A DNA stretch of 64,000 nucleotides from a virus, in the IMG/VR virus record IMGVR_UViG_3300025417_000018, positions 39,402 through 103,401 of that record. One strand, written 5' to 3'. The notes under the pieces are model-generated. The model was given only the letters and a program-made list of their open reading frames with translations. It was not told the origin of the DNA and did no database searches. The stretch's first letter is position 1. Each line of letters starts with the position of its first letter. The position numbers and the translations under genes were made by a program. This document shows, one piece after another, positions 29,718 through 38,700 of this stretch.

Positions 29718-30470
29718 ATGAGAATAGGTGTATTTGGAGATAGTTTTGCGGATAGAGCTCCGCACAATCCTGATAGTCCCTTTAAGGAAGACGAATCTTG
29801 GATTAGATTTATTGAAGAAGGTGGAAACAAGATAACCACTTATGGTAAAACAGGTACCAGCACGTGGTATGCATATCAGCAATTTTTAGCACATCATGAC
29901 CAATTTGACCACATTGTGTTCATGCATTCTTCATTGCATCGTATACATCATTTGCCACATGGTTGTGAAGGATTACATTTCTTAAACACTCCCGATGAGT
30001 TATATGAAACACGCAGAAACAAAGAATTAACAATTGAACAAGAACTTGAAATGGTAAGAATTCTTACTGGTCGTGCTATAAATATAGATACTGAGTTTGA
30101 TGTTTGGGTAAAACAAAAAATCTTCAATGATGTAAATGATATATGCAGAAACAAAAATATTAAATTAGTAAATGTGTTAACATTTGAAGACCGTAGAGAC
30201 AAACATTTAAGTACCAACTTAGATAACCGTCATGGTCCATGTTTATACAATTTAATATCAGTAAGTAGAAATGAATTGCCCAATATGAATCGTGTTGACA
30301 ATCGTTGGTGTCATTTATCTAAAGAAAGAAACATGATTTTTGCTAAAATAATTTCTGAGTGTTGGGAACTATATCCTGAAATTATTGACTTGTATAAAAA
30401 TCCTGAACTTACTTGCAAGAACAAAGAAATTATCGAAAGATACTCCACAGATTTAGACAAAAAAGATTGA
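29718..30470 (+). CDS. SGNH-hydrolase-like protein A, 250 aa
   Basis: It starts with MRIGVFGDSFADR, the block-I signature (G-D-S) of SGNH/GDSL hydrolases with the catalytic Ser at position 9. A candidate C-terminal His lies in CHLSKERN (about 200), the usual place of the D-x-x-H pair, but the Asp is not obvious. Such proteins remove or transfer acyl groups on sugars. It starts 3 nt after the last of twelve tandem radical SAM genes. No signal peptide, so it acts in the cytoplasm. Substrate unknown. Confidence 0.65.
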   Translation: MRIGVFGDSFADRAPHNPDSPFKEDESWIRFIEEGGNKITTYGKTGTSTWYAYQQFLAHHDQFDHIVFMHSSLHRIHHLPHGCEGLHFLNTPDELYETRRNKELTIEQELEMVRILTGRAINIDTEFDVWVKQKIFNDVNDICRNKNIKLVNVLTFEDRRDKHLSTNLDNRHGPCLYNLISVSRNELPNMNRVDNRWCHLSKERNMIFAKIISECWELYPEIIDLYKNPELTCKNKEIIERYSTDLDKKD

Positions 30471-30471
30471 A

Positions 30472-31224
30472 ATGATAAAACGAATTATACTGCTAGGTGA
30501 TAGTTTTACATTTGGACATGGGTGCTCAGACAAAAATTATTACTTTGATATTGAAAAGAAAGTATGGGTGGGAAGTATGGCATCCGACTTTCACTTGAAA
30601 CCTAGCAATTATTGCTGGGGTTCTTTGTTACAAAACAATATTAACAATGCATTGGTAATAAATGCAAGTAAACCGGGACATTCATATTCAGGAATGTTTA
30701 GAGATTTAATGACACTACATGCCAGTAGCAATATAAATTCAGACTATTTAATTGTAGCGGCCGGAGCTTTTATGGACAGAATTGAAGTGGCAAGCTATCT
30801 TAATCCAGAAGATCCAGTAACTTGGTCTATCAAATTTGATGGTTCTTTTTACAGAGACAATGATCCTAAAGATTATAGTACTGCAAAAATGATGTATGCA
30901 AAATACTTGTATAATGATAGTATTGGTCTACAAAATGCATTTACCAGTATCATGGGAATATATGGGGTAGCCAAAGCATGTAACGCACAATTTGCTTGGT
31001 CTATGCCTCTGGTTGGCGTTGATTATTCTAAACTAAAGTACAAAATATCAAAACTAGTACCTAACTATTTCCCTCATATATTTAGGTATGATTTTTCAGG
31101 AAGAGAAAATGAAGAATTTAATAAAACATGTTATCAGCCTGATGGACATTGCAATGACACAGGACATAAAATTTATTTTGATAGAGTTATAATGCCCTTT
31201 ATGAAACAGTTAGGAATTAGTTAA
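30472..31224 (+). CDS. SGNH-hydrolase-like protein B, 250 aa
   Basis: A clear block I at 8-14 (LGDSFTFG) and a C-terminal block V with DGHCNDTGH, which holds both a D-x-H and a second His as needed for the catalytic dyad. It is paralogous to the next protein: both have a GC.D..YYFD stretch after block I, a Y-CW segment and an RYDFSGR block before the His motif. An acetyl-esterase or acyltransferase on a glycan is the family expectation. Cytoplasmic by sequence. Confidence 0.7.
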   Translation: MIKRIILLGDSFTFGHGCSDKNYYFDIEKKVWVGSMASDFHLKPSNYCWGSLLQNNINNALVINASKPGHSYSGMFRDLMTLHASSNINSDYLIVAAGAFMDRIEVASYLNPEDPVTWSIKFDGSFYRDNDPKDYSTAKMMYAKYLYNDSIGLQNAFTSIMGIYGVAKACNAQFAWSMPLVGVDYSKLKYKISKLVPNYFPHIFRYDFSGRENEEFNKTCYQPDGHCNDTGHKIYFDRVIMPFMKQLGIS

Positions 31225-31994
31225 TGAGTACAATATTAGTAGTAGGGGATAGCTATACATATGGTCAAGGTTGTAAGGATAGAATATATTATTTTGATGA
31301 GAAAACAAAAACTCATTTAGGTAAACCCTTTGAATATCCCAATGACCCTTCTAGCGAATACTGCTGGGCAACATTATTAAATCAACAGTTACCATATTAT
31401 AATGTAGTTAATTTAGCAAGCCCGGGCAATAGTCAATTTGGAATTTTCAAGGACACAGTTGATTATATCAATCAACATGACGATATAGCATTGGTGTTAT
31501 TTAATGGAACATTCATGGATCGTTTTAGTTTAGCAGGGTATAAAGATCCTGAAATGATTGTGCCGTGGTGCCCTGCTTGGGGCGATGACCCGGATAAAAT
31601 AAATAATCCATTATATCCAATCGCATATAATGAATATAGAAATGCAAGAGTTCAGTTTTACAAATATCTTACAAATGACACAATAATGTATTATCAAAGT
31701 TTAATGTCAACATTGGCAACTTATTCGTTTGTAACATCTAAAAATATAAAATTTTTATGGTGTAATCCCGAAACAATACATTCTGATATGAATACTAAAT
31801 TCAAAGAATTAGAAATACTTAAACATTTGCAATATAGACATATAGCTAGGTATGATTTTTCTGGGCGTATGGACTTTGAACACAATTGGAACCATTATCA
31901 TTTTATCGACAATCATGTTAATGAAGCCGGACATTTAATGTATTTCAGACAAGAATTATTCCCATTGGTTAAAAGAACCTTAAATATAGTATGA
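31224..31994 (+). CDS. SGNH-hydrolase-like protein C, paralogue of B, 256 aa
   Basis: Block I reads VVGDSYTYGQG (6-16) and block V reads DNHVNEAGH near residue 240. Shared with protein B: the YYFDEKTKT region, YCWATLL, FNGTFMDRF versus AAGAFMDRI, and ARYDFSGRM. Tandem duplication is therefore likely. One-base overlap (TAATG) with B and a 4-nt overlap with the following radical SAM gene. A role as glycan O-acyl esterase/transferase is inferred from the family. Confidence 0.7.
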   Translation: MSTILVVGDSYTYGQGCKDRIYYFDEKTKTHLGKPFEYPNDPSSEYCWATLLNQQLPYYNVVNLASPGNSQFGIFKDTVDYINQHDDIALVLFNGTFMDRFSLAGYKDPEMIVPWCPAWGDDPDKINNPLYPIAYNEYRNARVQFYKYLTNDTIMYYQSLMSTLATYSFVTSKNIKFLWCNPETIHSDMNTKFKELEILKHLQYRHIARYDFSGRMDFEHNWNHYHFIDNHVNEAGHLMYFRQELFPLVKRTLNIV

Positions 31995-33265
31995 ACAAAA
32001 AAACATTCCCTATAGTAAACGATGCCGCATGTCTATATAAATGGACATGGAGCACATTATTCTTAAATCGAGGAACTACTGCTAGTTGCCATCGTGGATT
32101 TCATTGGAAATTAAATAAAGATACACTAAAAGATTTTCATAATCATCCGGGCAAATTAGGTGATAGAGAAAAAATGTTAGAAGGTATATGGCCAGGTAAC
32201 GGTTGCGAATATTGTCGCAATGTTGAACAAGCAGGTGGGGTAAGCGATAGAATTGGATTTGCAAACAAATCAGTTGAATTGCTTCCGTATGAATTAGAAA
32301 CAAACCCTAAAGAAATCAACGTAAACCCTAGACTGTTGGAAGTATACTTTAGCAACGTGTGCAATCAATCATGCGTTTATTGTACCCCCGGCTTTAGTAG
32401 CGTTATTGAACAAGAAGTACGTAAGTATGGTAAAAGCCAATTCAATGATGACTATAGTAACTTTAGAGCAGATGACAGAGATAACTATGATGAGTATGTA
32501 AAACAATTCTGGGAATGGATGCATGAAAACTCAAAAGATTTAGTAATTTACAATACATTGGGTGGAGAGCCCATGTATCAAAAAGAATTTGAACAGCATT
32601 TAGAATTTTTTGAAACACATGACAATCCAAATTTAATTTGGCGTATCTTTTCAAATCTAAATCATGAGCCTGAAAAGTTCAAGGAAAAAATCAATAGAAT
32701 TCAAAAATTAGTAGAAGCTAAAAAATTAAAACGTTTTGAAATTACTGCAAGTATTGATTGTTGGGGACCAGAATTAGAGTATGCACGTTATGGTCTTAAC
32801 TTAGAAAATTGCGAAAAGAATATCAATACCGTGTTAGAAAGTTGGGGAGTTGTGTTGCAAATACATGCTACACTAACTGCTGTAACATTACCTGCATTGC
32901 ATAAATTAATTGACATGTTCTGTGGTCAATGGATATTGAAAAATAAAACTGCCAACCTCAATTGGAACACAGTGGTTAGACCTGACTGCTTTAACCCGTA
33001 TAACTTTGGAAAGCACTTGGTGCCATATGTAGACAAAGCCATTGAAGCACTTAATAAATATAAAAAAGATTATAGCCCGGAAATCAATTCATTAACCGGT
33101 ATTAAAAAGCAAATGTTGGCTACTCCCGTAAGTGTTAAAGCTGTAAACGACTTACATGGATTCTTAGATGATTTAGATGTTAGAAGAAATCTAGATTGGA
33201 AAAAGATTTACCCTGACATTGTAGAAATCATTGACACTATAAACAAGGAGAACACAAATGTTTAG
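31991..33265 (+). CDS. Radical SAM protein 13 of 13 (AKW-like class), 424 aa
   Basis: N-terminal cysteines C14 (CLYKW), C33 (SCHRGFH), C72 and C75 (CEYCRNVEQ); radical SAM motif C124-C128-C131 (CNQSCVYC); GGEP 191-194 (TLGGEPMYQ). The FWEWM block before GGEP and the C-terminal DVRRNLDWKKIYPDI signature tie it to the main array although three SGNH genes separate it. Overlaps the small gene that follows by 8 nt. Reaction unknown. Confidence 0.85.
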   Translation: MNKKTFPIVNDAACLYKWTWSTLFLNRGTTASCHRGFHWKLNKDTLKDFHNHPGKLGDREKMLEGIWPGNGCEYCRNVEQAGGVSDRIGFANKSVELLPYELETNPKEINVNPRLLEVYFSNVCNQSCVYCTPGFSSVIEQEVRKYGKSQFNDDYSNFRADDRDNYDEYVKQFWEWMHENSKDLVIYNTLGGEPMYQKEFEQHLEFFETHDNPNLIWRIFSNLNHEPEKFKEKINRIQKLVEAKKLKRFEITASIDCWGPELEYARYGLNLENCEKNINTVLESWGVVLQIHATLTAVTLPALHKLIDMFCGQWILKNKTANLNWNTVVRPDCFNPYNFGKHLVPYVDKAIEALNKYKKDYSPEINSLTGIKKQMLATPVSVKAVNDLHGFLDDLDVRRNLDWKKIYPDIVEIIDTINKENTNV

Positions 33266-33362
33266 TTGGATTAAAAATATATACTATAAAATCAAAATGG
33301 AATTACGTTATCGTAAACGCATTAAAGAATTACGTAAAAGAGATCCTTTTATTTATAAATGA
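33258..33362 (+). CDS. Small basic protein, 34 aa
   Basis: An AAGGAG ribosome-binding site 8 nt ahead of the ATG supports this short frame, which starts inside the end of radical SAM protein 13. An amphipathic N-terminus (FSWIKNIYYKIKMEL) is followed by a strongly basic segment (RYRKRIKELRKRDPFIYK). I believe similar small proteins ending in RKRDPFIYK occur in other large phages, but the function is unknown. It is not an obvious RiPP precursor: no Cys/Gly-rich core. Confidence 0.65.
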   Translation: MFSWIKNIYYKIKMELRYRKRIKELRKRDPFIYK

Positions 33363-33392
33363 AAACAATGACATTGGATTTATAAATGAAAA
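33351..33392 (+). repeat. 15-nt direct repeat spanning a stop and a start
   Basis: ATTTATAAATGAAAA occurs at 33351-33365 and again at 33378-33392. The first copy holds the stop of the 34-residue gene; the second holds the ATG of the next gene. The embedded TATAAATG is one base from the late-promoter octamer. Probably a small local duplication. Confidence 0.6.
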
Positions 33393-34228
33393 GTATAGCT
33401 AAATTGAATTTATTAGATTCAAAAAATATAAGTGATGTATCTTCTTACACAACTGCGACTAGTTCATTTCAACTTGAATTTGCTAGCCTCGATGACATGA
33501 AATTTTCCAGTGAATGGGAAAAGAAATATTCAAAATTTAATTACAACTATAATAAATTTGGATTTCGCATGGATAGCGATGAAATACCTTCGACAACTGA
33601 TATTGGTATTTTTGGTTGTAGCTATTGTGCAGGATTGGGATTACCCGTAGACATGTTGTGGCATACATTATTGGCTAAACAATTAAACATGTCGCATTTG
33701 AACTTTGCAATGAATGGATTGTCACCTAAAAGTATCATAGATTTATTTTTAATTATATCTAAACATGTAACCATGAAACATGCAATATTGGTGTTATCTC
33801 CCTATATGCGATTACAGATAGCTAAAATTAACGCAGAGACACATAAAATATTGTATATGTCATCAGCTCAATCTACTGATCCTATGTTAAAAAAATACAA
33901 AGTTGATGTTGAATCATTGTATAAAGGTACACCTGAGGAAGATATGTACAAGAACCTTAGGAATGATATTTATTTGGCAGAAAAAATTGCCAAAGAAAGA
34001 AATATCAAAATATATCTTTCAGCGTGGGACGGTAACACATACGAATTTTTGAAACACATGGATTTAACCAGTGCAGTAATTATACCACAATTTGGTAGAG
34101 TATTTGATAGATTTTACAAACAATATACTGAAACTGATATCGAAAAAGATTTGGCTAGAGACAAAAGTCATCTTGGACCTATACATCACGAATATTGGGC
34201 AGAAAAAACCAAAGAGTATATCAAATGA
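33386..34228 (+). CDS. SGNH-hydrolase-like protein D, 280 aa
   Basis: After a ~70-residue N-terminal extension the fold begins with TDIGIFGCSYCAGLGL; the nucleophile Ser is in G-C-S (77-79) where G-D-S is usual. The C-terminal part DKSHLGPIHHEYW supplies a D-x-S-H pair and a second His, matching block V. The missing Asp of block I is seen in some diverged members. The stop overlaps the carbamoyltransferase start (ATGA). Probably acts on the same glycan as its neighbours; this is inference. Confidence 0.6.
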   Translation: MKSIAKLNLLDSKNISDVSSYTTATSSFQLEFASLDDMKFSSEWEKKYSKFNYNYNKFGFRMDSDEIPSTTDIGIFGCSYCAGLGLPVDMLWHTLLAKQLNMSHLNFAMNGLSPKSIIDLFLIISKHVTMKHAILVLSPYMRLQIAKINAETHKILYMSSAQSTDPMLKKYKVDVESLYKGTPEEDMYKNLRNDIYLAEKIAKERNIKIYLSAWDGNTYEFLKHMDLTSAVIIPQFGRVFDRFYKQYTETDIEKDLARDKSHLGPIHHEYWAEKTKEYIK

Positions 34229-35706
34229 ACTACATAGGCATTAGTTGTGGATTTCATGATGGTGCATTGAGTGTAATAGATGATAGTGGTAATATTTTGT
34301 TCGCTGGTCATAGCGAACGCTATAGTAAAATCAAAAACGATAAAGACTTAAATCGTGAATTGATATTAGATGCACTATCATATGTTAAGGGTGATTATGA
34401 ATTGCACTACTATGAACGTCCTACCATTAAATTTCTAAGACAATTGCGTAGCGGGGAACAACCTAAACTTAGTAGTTTGTTTGCTAGTAACATCATTGGC
34501 AAGGAAAATATGAAGTTATTAGGTAATAAAAAGATACATACACATGGACATCATTTGTGTCATGCGGCTGGTGGATTTCAAACAAGCAGTTTTGTTGATG
34601 CAACCGTTGTTGTAATTGATGCGATAGGTGAGTTTGATACTATAAGTATTTGGGACGCACGTTATGTTAATGGTGTTGCAACATATAAAAAATTATGGGG
34701 TAAAAAATACCCACATAGTATTGGTTTGTTTTATAGTGCCATGACTGATAGCGTTGGGTTAAAAGCCAACGAAGAAGAATATATTTTTATGGGTATGGCA
34801 GCATATGGTGAAAATAAACACTATGCCCAGTTACATAGACAGTTACTACAAGATAGTCTTACAATAACATTTAAAGAAAATTTACACACGGGTGTTGATA
34901 AAGAATTTATACATAATGCTGATCCAATGGATTTGGCAACAAGTACTCAGTTGCTAACTGAACAATTAATAACCAATGTGGTGACACTTGCAAAGGTGTT
35001 GGGACCAAGTAAAAATTTGGTATATGGTGGGGGAGTAGCACTTAATTGTGTAGCAAATAGAATTTTAGGAAAATACTATGAAAACATTTGGATTATGCCT
35101 AATCCTGGCGATGCTGGGAATAGTCTTGGCAGTGCCGGCTTGGGTTATAGTAAGCGTGTTAATTGGAATAATGCTTTTCTCGGTACTGATATTACCGGGG
35201 CTTATCCTACTAACAAGTTGCTTGATATTTTACTTAATGGTAAAATCGTGGGAGTTGCAAACGGACGAGCAGAGTTTGGACCAAGAGCGTTAGGCAATCG
35301 TAGTTTATTAGCAGACCCTAGAGGAAATGAAATTAAGGATAAAGTAAATGAAATCAAACGTAGACAAAAATTTAGACCATTTGCCCCAGTTATTCTGGAA
35401 GAGTATGTTAATGATTATTTTACTATGCCTCTCAATTGGCATAACAGTAGGTATATGCAAGTCGTCGGTACTTGTAGGTATCCTGACTTATTTCCTGCTA
35501 TCGTTCATCATGACGGCACTAGTCGTATCCAAACTGTTCCTAAAGATGGATCAGGTATTCGAGAACTACTCGAAAAATGGTATGTACTAACCGGTTGCCC
35601 TATGTTATTAAACACAAGTTTAAACATACGTGGTGAGCCCATGGTCAATGACCGTAATGATGCAGATAGATTTGAAAAACTTTATGGTATAACAGTACTT
35701 TCATAA
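34225..35706 (+). CDS. NodU/CmcH-family O-carbamoyltransferase, 493 aa
   Basis: The start at the ATGA overlap gives MNYIGISCGFHDGALSV, the normal family N-terminus; an in-frame ATG 30 nt upstream would add ten unrelated residues. Family motifs in order: SERYSKIKND (30-39), HGHHLCHAA (107-115; metal/phosphate-binding His), VYGGGVALNC, MPNPGDAGNSLGSAG, GRAEFGPRALGNRSLLADPR in the YrdC-like ATP-binding half, and LNTSLNIRGEPMV. These enzymes transfer a carbamoyl group from carbamoyl phosphate via carbamoyl-AMP to a sugar or macrolide hydroxyl. Slightly shorter than many members but complete. In this operon a sugar acceptor is likely. Confidence 0.85.
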   Translation: MNYIGISCGFHDGALSVIDDSGNILFAGHSERYSKIKNDKDLNRELILDALSYVKGDYELHYYERPTIKFLRQLRSGEQPKLSSLFASNIIGKENMKLLGNKKIHTHGHHLCHAAGGFQTSSFVDATVVVIDAIGEFDTISIWDARYVNGVATYKKLWGKKYPHSIGLFYSAMTDSVGLKANEEEYIFMGMAAYGENKHYAQLHRQLLQDSLTITFKENLHTGVDKEFIHNADPMDLATSTQLLTEQLITNVVTLAKVLGPSKNLVYGGGVALNCVANRILGKYYENIWIMPNPGDAGNSLGSAGLGYSKRVNWNNAFLGTDITGAYPTNKLLDILLNGKIVGVANGRAEFGPRALGNRSLLADPRGNEIKDKVNEIKRRQKFRPFAPVILEEYVNDYFTMPLNWHNSRYMQVVGTCRYPDLFPAIVHHDGTSRIQTVPKDGSGIRELLEKWYVLTGCPMLLNTSLNIRGEPMVNDRNDADRFEKLYGITVLS

Positions 35707-35714
35707 GTAGTAAT

Positions 35715-38700
35715 ATGCTAAGAGATGTATTTTACTATGGCGAAAAACCAAACGCCCACCCTAGAGAAAAACATGCAACTTCATTTGAAGATGCATTATC
35801 ACAGGCCACTACAGAACATTTTTGGATAATCAACGAACGGTGTGATTATCGTGACTTTGACTGGGACTTTGATTTTGAGTTATTACCAGATGAAGATGTA
35901 TGGGCACAAGATCATATTAATGTCTGGCCCAGTCAATATCAAAAAGACAGTGGTACATGGTTGTGTCCTAATCGTAGTGATTATTTAATGGTTTACAGGG
36001 CTGATGTAGACCCTCTACAATTCAAAGAATTAGAAATAAGTAAAAATTGGAAGATACTAGAAAATATTGATAGAGAGCAGTTTGATTTTAAGTGGCATCC
36101 TGATCCCAGTGACCCTCCCTATATCTATGTGTTTGGTAATCAATGGCACAGTGGTGCTATCATGCCAACGGTAGAATATCATGTACCCGGTGCTATCAAT
36201 AGAAAATATGTTATAGACAAAATAGCAATACTTGCACAAAGTCCAAGACTATTTAAAATAATACATCCAGTTATTAAATTTGATTTTAGTTGGGTACCTG
36301 ATCCAACTAGCCCTCCTTATATCTATGTGTTTGGTAACAATCAATACCCTGGCACAATTATGCCAACGATTGAGTTTCATGTAGAAGGTGCCACCGAACG
36401 TAAGTATATTGATGACTTTACTCCTGAATTAGTACGTAGACCAGAAGATTTTGAAATACTAGAAGATATTGATAAGTTGGCATTTAATTTTAGTTGGGTA
36501 CCCGATCCAACAAGTCCTCCCTACATTTATGTATGGGGCAATCAATGGAATAAGCCAGAAGATAAAGCAAGTGTTAGATATGTTGTAGAAGGCGCAACAG
36601 AAATCAAGTACATGGAAGAACGTGCAATACGTTTACCTTGTATGGATAATTGGCGAGTACCTGTACACGTTGCAGAAGGTAGCTTTGATTATAGTTGGGA
36701 ACCAAATCCCAATGACCCTCCCTATGTATATCAATTTGGAACACAATGGCAAAAAACAGATGGCCCACAATACTATATTGAAGGTGCTACTGAGTTAAAA
36801 TATGTTGATAATCCGGTATCACTAGTGGTTTGCTATCAATTTTTAAATTGGCAAATTCCAATGAACATTGATAGAAGTACGTTTGACTTTAGTTGGCATC
36901 CAGACTTAACAGAAGATCCATATATCTATCAGTTTCCAAGTCAATGGCAACATTCAGGTGGACCACGCTTTGTTGTAGAGGGTGCAACTGAGTTTAAGTA
37001 TATTGATGTACAGACAGCAACTGCCAAAGTTGATATGGATCATTGGGCAATACCTGAAGGCTGTATCACAGAAGGTTTTGATTTTAGTTGGCATCCTGAT
37101 ATACAAGATGAACCAATGATATATCAGTTTGGTACACAGCATCAAAAAACAGGTGGACCTATCTTTACTGCTGTTGGATGCACTATGGATTCGCCTATCA
37201 AGTATGTTGACACGATTAAAGCAATTGCTCAATCAACAACAGAAAATTGGGTAACACATGAAGATGTGTTAGATTTTGATTATAGCTGGCATCCTGATGC
37301 AACTGAAGAACCATACATTTACCAATGGGGCAATAAACATTATAGTAGTGAATTAAAACCCACTGTAGAATATATTGTACCAGGTGCAACACAAATCAAA
37401 CACATGTCGCAAGATGTTAAATTGGCTGTTAGTAAGAATTGGAAACTACATCCTTCAGAAGTTGATAAAACTAAATTTGACATGACATGGAGACCGGATC
37501 CAACAAGCCCTCCCTATATTTATGTATGGGGTAACAAACATGTGCCAGGGAATATTATTCCCACACTTGAATATATTGTTGAAGGTGCAACAGAATACAA
37601 ATTTATGGAAGAACTATTAGAAGTGGTACCTGAATTTGAACGATGGACAATGGTTCAGGCAATTGATATAAAGAAATTTGACTTGACATGGCGCCCAGAT
37701 CCACGTGAACCAGCATACATTTATGTATGGGGTAATAAATGGATACCCGGTGAATTAAAATCTACAATAGAATATCATTATCCAGGCGCAACTGAGCGCA
37801 AATATATGGGTGATGTTGAAGTATTACCTGAACAAGAGTTGTGGCGTGTTTATCAAGAACCTGTAGACTTTGATATGACATGGCGTCCCGACCCAAGAGA
37901 ACCAGCGTACATTTATGTATGGGGTAATAAATGGATTGCAGGTGAATTACAGCCCACAATAGAATACCATTGTCTAGGAGCAAGTGAACGCAAGTACATG
38001 GGCGATGTTGAAGTTGTCCCTCAATATGAACGTTGGATAGAATATCAACCTGTAGACAGAAACAAGTTTGATATGAGTTGGAGACCTGATCCAAGAGAAC
38101 CAGCATACATTTATGTATGGGGTAACAAATGGATTGCTGGAGAACTACAACCAACAATAGAATATCGTTGCCCCGGTGCTACTGAAAAGAAATACATGGC
38201 AGAACCTGCTGAAGTATTGCCTATTATAGAAAATTGGAAGATACTACAAAACGTAGAAAATTTTGATTTTAGTTGGAGACCAGATCCACGTGAGCCTGAT
38301 TACATCTATGTGTGGGGTAACAAATATATCAACGCTGAGTTACAGGCTACATTAGAGTATCATTGCCCGGGCGCTACTGAACGCAAGTATATCGGTGAAG
38401 TTGATGTGCAACCTGAATGGGATAAATGGAATATTCTTATTCCAGTAAATAAAAATAGTTTTGACTTTAAGTGGAGACCTGACCCACGTGAACCAGCATT
38501 CATTTATGTATGGGGTAATAAGTTTAACAGCGCAGAATTTGAACCAACAGTAGAGTATCATTGCCCAGGTGCTACTGAAAAGAAATACATGCATGACAAA
38601 GTAGCATCAACGTTGCCTGACATGAGCAAATGGAAAACATTAATTCCTGTAGAAAGTTTTGATTATAGTTGGAGACCTGATCCAATGGATCCTCCTTATA

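Noticed and set aside
14262-33265. Assembly artefact producing repeated radical SAM genes
   Set aside because: The copies are strongly diverged in sequence, length and class, and each joins its neighbour by a natural overlap, unlike a collapsed or duplicated assembly.
33258-33362. RiPP precursor peptide for the radical SAM array
   Set aside because: It is a basic helical 34-residue protein without a Gly/Cys core or leader; no better precursor candidate was found between the genes.
34195-34224. Upstream in-frame ATG of the carbamoyltransferase
   Set aside because: It would add ten residues unlike the family N-terminus, which begins exactly at the ATGA overlap at 34225.
37762-38157. Minus-strand 131-codon frame in the giant repeat gene
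   Set aside because: It is a shadow of the repeat units; long antisense frames recur because the sense repeat recurs.
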